This document shows positions 6,566 to 9,628 of a DNA stretch of 9,628 bases, one piece after another. The number at the start of each line of letters is the position of its first letter. Position 1 is the first letter of the stretch. Below the pieces are notes generated by a model. The model saw only the letters and a program-made list of their open reading frames with translations. It had not been told where the DNA came from and searched no databases. The stretch covers positions 1 through 9,628 of the forward strand of contig CAYUYM010000130.1 in assembly GCA_964449305.1 (NCBI GenBank). Direction: 5' to 3'. This stretch comes from CAYUYM01 sp964449305. GTDB lineage: Bacteria; Bacteroidota; Ignavibacteria; SZUA-365; CAYQST01. The translations under genes were made by a program, and so were the position numbers.

Positions 6566-7797
6566 TGCTCTCCCCCACCCCCACCGGAATCCTCCGGCGC
6601 ATCGACTGGCTCATCCTGCTTCCGGCTCTGGCATTGATCACCATCGGCCTGCTCTCGATCTACAGCTCGACGCACACGTCCGCGGCCATCGTGAACTTCT
6701 ACAAGCAGATCTTCTGGATCGTGCTCGGTCTGCTCTTCATCGTCCTCATCAACCTGACGCCCCCGCGGTTCTTCAATTACAGCGCACCGTTCATCTACGT
6801 CGTCTGCATCGGCCTGCTGGTGCTGGTGCTTCTGGTGGGAAAGAAGGTGAGCGGAAACGCCGGGTGGTTCGGCATCGGCAGCTTCGGGATACAGCCGGCG
6901 GAATTCGCCAAGCTCGGGACCGTGATCGGCCTGGCGCGTTTCCTGTCGGACCGCACCACCAGCCTGACCACATTCACCGACATTCTCAAGGCGATGGCGG
7001 TGGTGTTCGCCCCCTGGGTGCTCATCTTCCTGCAGCCGGATTTCGGCACGGGGCTCGTCTACTGGGCATGCTTCCTGACGATGATCTTCTGGGCGGGGGC
7101 GGAGATGGTGCTGCTGCTCATGCTTGCCTCACCGGTGATCGTCGCCATCGTGTCCATCATCAACCTCTGGGCCTTCCTCGTCGTCGCTCTCGCGATCACC
7201 GTCCTGTACTACGTCATCAAGAAGAACCTCGGCATCGCCCTGCTCTTCCTCACCGTGAACCTGTCGGTGGGCTATGCCGTGCAGTACCTGTACAGCCATC
7301 TGCCGGAATACCAGAAGGAGCGGGTGGCCGTGTTCCTCGATCCCAGCCGGGCGCCGCGTTCAGCGGGATACAACGTGATCCAGTCCAAGGTGGCCGTTGG
7401 TGCCGGCGGCCTCACCGGCAAGGGCTTTCTCCAGGGGTCGCAGACACAGCTCCGCTTCGTGCCTGAGCAGTGGACCGACTTCATCTTCTGCGTCCCGGCG
7501 GAGGAGTTCGGCTTCATGGGCGGGATCATGGTGATCATCCTCTACGCCATCATCCTCTTTCGCGGCCTCCGGCTGGCGCGGTACGCCGAGTTCCGCTTCT
7601 CCAGCATCCTCGCCATGGGGCTCATCACCATCCTCGGCTTCCACATCTTCGTCAATCTCGGCATGACGCTCGGCCTCACCCCGGTCATCGGCATCCCGCT
7701 TCCGCTCATGAGCTACGGCGGAAGCTTCTTCCTGACAAGCATGATCCTCGTCGGCATCCTTCTCCACATCCATGCCCATGAAGGGATCGAGAGTTGA
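6565..7797 (+). CDS. rodA: SEDS peptidoglycan glycosyltransferase RodA
   Basis: RodA polymerises lipid II into glycan strands, working as a pair with PBP2. The 410-residue polytopic protein has about ten hydrophobic segments, as expected of SEDS proteins. Trp101, in the GWFGIGSFGIQPAEFAKL region, corresponds to the functionally important tryptophan, and QPDFGTG is at 157-163. The large extracytoplasmic loop holds GYNVIQSKVAVGAGGLTGKGF (residues 268-288). It is followed by FVPEQWTDFIF, where Asp305 matches the putative catalytic aspartate of RodA. The C-terminal SEDS signature is at about 364-388 (NLGMTLGLTPVIGIPLPLMS, then YGGSF). The ATG shares one base with the mrdA stop, so the pair is probably translationally coupled, in keeping with their 1:1 complex. 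It is the last gene of the run; no typical intrinsic terminator follows. FtsW is the SEDS alternative but is less likely next to mrdA. Confidence 0.97.
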   Translation: MLSPTPTGILRRIDWLILLPALALITIGLLSIYSSTHTSAAIVNFYKQIFWIVLGLLFIVLINLTPPRFFNYSAPFIYVVCIGLLVLVLLVGKKVSGNAGWFGIGSFGIQPAEFAKLGTVIGLARFLSDRTTSLTTFTDILKAMAVVFAPWVLIFLQPDFGTGLVYWACFLTMIFWAGAEMVLLLMLASPVIVAIVSIINLWAFLVVALAITVLYYVIKKNLGIALLFLTVNLSVGYAVQYLYSHLPEYQKERVAVFLDPSRAPRSAGYNVIQSKVAVGAGGLTGKGFLQGSQTQLRFVPEQWTDFIFCVPAEEFGFMGGIMVIILYAIILFRGLRLARYAEFRFSSILAMGLITILGFHIFVNLGMTLGLTPVIGIPLPLMSYGGSFFLTSMILVGILLHIHAHEGIES

Positions 7798-7852
7798 CCC
7801 ACACCTGGTGCGGGCCACTCCCCTTCCCATCGCAGCCTTCAGACACCCGCCG

Positions 7853-7884
7853 TTTGGTAATCCCACCACATACCGCTACTTTTG
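7853..7884 (+). promoter_or_regulatory. Predicted Bacteroidota-type promoter for the dehydrogenase-ackA pair
   Basis: TTTG at 7853-7856 and TACTTTTG at 7877-7884 match the -33 and -7 boxes of the Bacteroidota consensus exactly, with 20 nt between them, the same spacing as at purN. The predicted +1 is near 7888, giving a leader of about 120 nt before the ATG at 8009. This is the only good promoter seen between rodA and the next gene. Confidence 0.7.
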
Positions 7885-7896
7885 TAGCTGGTAGTG
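7867..7896. repeat. Inverted repeat centred on the -7 box
   Basis: The core GCTAC-TTTT-GTAGC (7875-7888) is a perfect 5-bp dyad around the T run of the -7 box. It extends outward to TACC/GGTA (7871-7874 with 7890-7893, bulged T at 7889) and CAC/GTG (7867-7869 with 7894-7896, bulged A at 7870), 12 pairs in all. No T run follows on either strand, so it is not a standard intrinsic terminator. It could be an operator, or a hairpin at the 3' end of rodA read-through RNA. Confidence 0.55.
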
Positions 7897-7898
7897 AA

Positions 7899-7919
7899 AA
7901 AATGGTCGACTGCCATTTT
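7899..7919 (+). other. Leader hairpin upstream of the dehydrogenase gene
   Basis: AAAATGG (7899-7905) pairs perfectly with CCATTTT (7913-7919) across a 7-nt loop. It lies just downstream of the predicted +1, so it would form in the 5' leader. The stem is AT-rich and followed by CCCC rather than a T run, so a terminator role is doubtful. The rest of 7798-8008 holds nothing else recognisable apart from two short reading frames and the ribosome-binding site. Confidence 0.35.
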
Positions 7920-7996
7920 CCCCAATGAAATCAATGCCTTTCCCCTCTCCCGGTCACACGGGACCATCCGGCCTGAAGCCCACATTTCTTGCATAA
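7902..7996 (+). other. Two tiny overlapping upstream reading frames in the leader
   Basis: An ATG at 7902 opens an 8-codon frame (MVDCHFPQ, stop 7926-7928). Its stop overlaps, as ATGA, a second ATG at 7925 that opens a 23-codon frame ending at TAA 7994-7996, two bases before the GGAG of the downstream gene. The second peptide is rich in proline, with no membrane or known leader-peptide pattern and no run of one regulatory amino acid. Neither ATG has a Shine-Dalgarno sequence. They may be chance frames; a leader-peptide role is only a possibility. Confidence 0.2.
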
Positions 7997-7997
7997 C

Positions 7998-8001
7998 GGA
8001 G
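7998..8001 (+). promoter_or_regulatory. Ribosome-binding site of the dehydrogenase gene
   Basis: GGAG lies 7 nt before the ATG at 8009. The next in-frame ATG (8024) has no such site, so this fixes the start and makes the N-terminal extension of the protein likely real. Confidence 0.65.
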
Positions 8002-8008
8002 TACATTC

Positions 8009-8986
8009 ATGCCTTCTGAATCAATGACACTGCAGGAGTTCACCAAGGACATTCCTGTCAGCAATGCACCTTCATCCAGAATTGAAACGGTCGGCCTCGT
8101 CGGTGGCGGCGTCATGGGACGCGGCATTGCCCAGACGCTCTCGAGCTACGGCCTCAACGTGGTCATCGTGGAACGCGATGACGAGCTTGCCCAGGCCTGC
8201 CTTGACGGCATGGCGGAGAACATGGACCGGGAGATCCAGCGCTGGGCGATGACGGCGTCGGAGAAGCGCGCGCTGCTCTCGCGCGTCCGCGTCTCGACCT
8301 CCATGGAGGAGATCGCCCACACGGATTTCGTGATGGAAGTGGTGGACGAGGATTTCGCCCTGAAGCAGCAGATTCTGGTCCAGCTCGACAAGATCTGTGA
8401 TCCCGAGATCATCATCGCCTCGAACACGGCGACGATCAGCCTGACGAAGATCGCGAAGCCGGCCAAGCATCCGGAGCGCATCATCGGGCTGCACTTTGCG
8501 AACCCGGTGCCCAAGACCCCGCTGTGCGAGATCATCCGGGCATTCCAGACCTCGGACGACACGTTCAGAAAGACGCGCGAGCTCATCCAGCACATCGGCA
8601 AGACGCCGGTGGAGGTGTACGAGTACCCGGGCTTCCTCACCTCGCGCATCATCATCCCGATGCTCAACGAGGCGATGTATGCCCTGATGGAGGGCGTGGC
8701 CTCGGCGGAGGACATCGACACGGCCATGCGCCTCGGCTTCAACTTCCCGATGGGTCCGCTCGAGCTGGCCGATTCCATCGGTCTCGACGAGCTCTATGCA
8801 TGGATGGAATCGATGTTCCATGAGCTGGGCGAGGCGAAGTACCGCCCCTGCCCCCTGCTCCGCTACAAGGTGCGTGAGCGCAAGTTCGGCAAGAAAAGCG
8901 ATGAGGGATTCTTCCGCTATGATCAGAGCGGTGTCCGCATCAAGGAAACGGAACCGGAACAGGACCAGAAGGAGGCGACAGCATGA
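8009..8986 (+). CDS. 3-hydroxybutyryl-CoA dehydrogenase family protein, altered active site
   Basis: The 325-residue protein aligns end to end with NAD-dependent 3-hydroxyacyl-CoA dehydrogenases such as clostridial Hbd (282 residues), which interconvert 3-hydroxybutyryl-CoA and acetoacetyl-CoA. A roughly 25-residue extension precedes the Rossmann fold (GGGVMGRGIAQ, 32-42). An acidic Glu55-Arg-Asp after the second strand suggests NAD rather than NADP. GFNFPMGPLELADSIGLDE (243-261) and KYRPCPLL (277-284) mark the C-terminal helical domain, and a charged tail follows. Of the four active-site positions known in clostridial Hbd (Ser117, His138, Glu150, Asn188), His162 and Glu174 are kept. The serine is Ala141 (SNTAT for SNTSS) and the asparagine is Ser212 (GFLTSR for GFVVNR). 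HFFNP is also HFANP. Fold and family are secure; the substrate, and whether activity is normal, are open. The stop overlaps the acetate kinase ATG by 4 nt. Its own promoter lies at 7853-7884. Confidence 0.85.
   Translation: MPSESMTLQEFTKDIPVSNAPSSRIETVGLVGGGVMGRGIAQTLSSYGLNVVIVERDDELAQACLDGMAENMDREIQRWAMTASEKRALLSRVRVSTSMEEIAHTDFVMEVVDEDFALKQQILVQLDKICDPEIIIASNTATISLTKIAKPAKHPERIIGLHFANPVPKTPLCEIIRAFQTSDDTFRKTRELIQHIGKTPVEVYEYPGFLTSRIIIPMLNEAMYALMEGVASAEDIDTAMRLGFNFPMGPLELADSIGLDELYAWMESMFHELGEAKYRPCPLLRYKVRERKFGKKSDEGFFRYDQSGVRIKETEPEQDQKEATA
8969..8975 (+). promoter_or_regulatory. Ribosome-binding site of ackA
   Basis: AAGGAGG, a near-perfect anti-16S match, lies 7 nt before the ackA ATG at 8983 and inside the last codons of the dehydrogenase gene. 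It is the strongest Shine-Dalgarno sequence in the window and implies efficient, possibly independent initiation at ackA. Confidence 0.8.
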
Positions 8987-9628
8987 ACATCCTCGTTGTG
9001 AATTGCGGCAGTTCATCCATCAAATACCAGTTCGTTGAAGCGGAGACCGAACGCGTCCTCGCAAAGGGTCTTGTGGACCGCATCGGCATGAGCGGCGCCG
9101 TGCTGACGAACAAGCGCGCCGATGGCGACACCATCAAGATCACCGGTGACATCCTGGATCATGCGCTCGGAATCGAGTTTGTCCTTGCGGTGCTCATCAG
9201 CCGGAACCATGGTGTCATCAAGGACAAGTCCGAGATCCATGCCGTGGGTCATCGTGTGGCGCATGGCGGTGAGTGGTTCACGCACTCGGTGCTCGTCACC
9301 GACAACGAGCTCGAACTCCTGCGCGAGACCATCGAGCTGGCCCCGCTGCACAATCCGCACAACATCCGCGGCATCATGGCCTGCCGGCAGCATCTGCCGA
9401 ACGTGCCGCAGGTGGCCGTGTTCGACACCGCCTTCCACCAGTCGATGGAACCCTACGCCTTCCTCTATGGCATCCCCTACGTGTTCTACCAGAAGTACAA
9501 GATCCGCCGCTACGGATTTCACGGCACCTCGCACTTCTTCGTGTCGAACCGCATGTCGGAGATGCTCGGCAAATCCGTGCAGGATCTCCGCATCGTCACC
9601 TGCCACCTCGGAAACGGCTGCAGCATGG
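8983..9628 (+). CDS. ackA: Acetate kinase, N-terminal half
   Basis: Acetate kinase interconverts acetyl phosphate + ADP with acetate + ATP, usually partnered with phosphotransacetylase. The frame starts at the ATG overlapping the dehydrogenase stop and stays open to the window end (215 complete codons of about 400 expected). Visible family features are VVNCGSSSIKYQF with Asn7, HRVAHGG with the substrate-binding Arg near residue 91, PLHNPHNIRG, VFDTAFHQSM with the catalytic Asp, RRYGFHGTSH with the phosphate-contacting His, and HLGNGCSM, which fits the second acetate kinase signature (H-x-G-x-G-x-S). The last motif has Cys where Ala is usual. Butyrate kinase is excluded by the NCGSSS start, where butyrate kinases have NPGSTS. 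Propionate kinase of the same family is a remaining alternative. Whether pta follows cannot be seen. Confidence 0.95.
   Translation, partial: MNILVVNCGSSSIKYQFVEAETERVLAKGLVDRIGMSGAVLTNKRADGDTIKITGDILDHALGIEFVLAVLISRNHGVIKDKSEIHAVGHRVAHGGEWFTHSVLVTDNELELLRETIELAPLHNPHNIRGIMACRQHLPNVPQVAVFDTAFHQSMEPYAFLYGIPYVFYQKYKIRRYGFHGTSHFFVSNRMSEMLGKSVQDLRIVTCHLGNGCSM

Noticed and set aside
6534..7466. 310-codon plus-strand frame overlapping the mrdA end and rodA.
   Set aside because: It is out of frame with two well-conserved genes, and its translation is rich in Arg, His, Pro and Gly with no domain: a shadow of rodA.
7798..7814. Imperfect hairpin just after the rodA stop (CCC-A-CAC / GTG-C-GGG) as an intrinsic terminator.
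   Set aside because: It has an A-C mismatch, a 3-nt loop and no following T run, so it does not meet terminator criteria.

Overview
This window is a GC-rich (about 60% by eye) stretch of ordinary bacterial chromosome, densely packed with housekeeping genes. No mobile element, phage gene, CRISPR array, rRNA or tRNA is visible. Three things point to the Bacteroidota/Chlorobiota (FCB) lineage, probably a high-GC member: two intergenic promoters of the TTG / TAnnTTTG type used by the Bacteroidota primary sigma factor, both with 20 nt between the boxes; a PurN with the FGGKGMYG loop I associate with that group; and purH placed directly before mreB, an arrangement I recall from Bacteroidota. The rank below phylum cannot be fixed from this sequence.

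Layout: (1) At the left edge, on the minus strand, are the first 40 codons of a cysteine desulfurase (NifS/IscS family), diverging from purN with only 33 bp between the start codons. (2) A plus-strand run of seven genes follows, purN-purH-mreB-mreC-mreD-mrdA-rodA (155-7797). Junctions are a 4-nt overlap, 18 bp, 33 bp, a 4-nt overlap and two 1-nt overlaps, so it looks like one operon. PurN and PurH carry out the first formyl transfer and the last two steps of IMP synthesis. MreB, MreC, MreD, PBP2 and RodA form the elongasome that builds the lateral cell wall. (3) A 211-bp intergenic region (7798-8008) holds a second promoter, a strong dyad centred on its -7 box, a leader hairpin and two tiny upstream reading frames. 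(4) Two genes sharing an ATGA overlap follow: a 3-hydroxyacyl-CoA dehydrogenase family protein with substituted active-site residues, and acetate kinase (cut by the window end).

The first transcript couples purine supply to cell-wall elongation; the second couples a 3-hydroxybutyryl-CoA dehydrogenase-like protein to acetyl-phosphate/ATP metabolism. I do not see a clearly new multi-gene system. The best leads are the predicted leaderless purN start, the altered catalytic positions in the dehydrogenase, the dyad over its promoter, and an exact 24-bp in-frame repeat in mreD.
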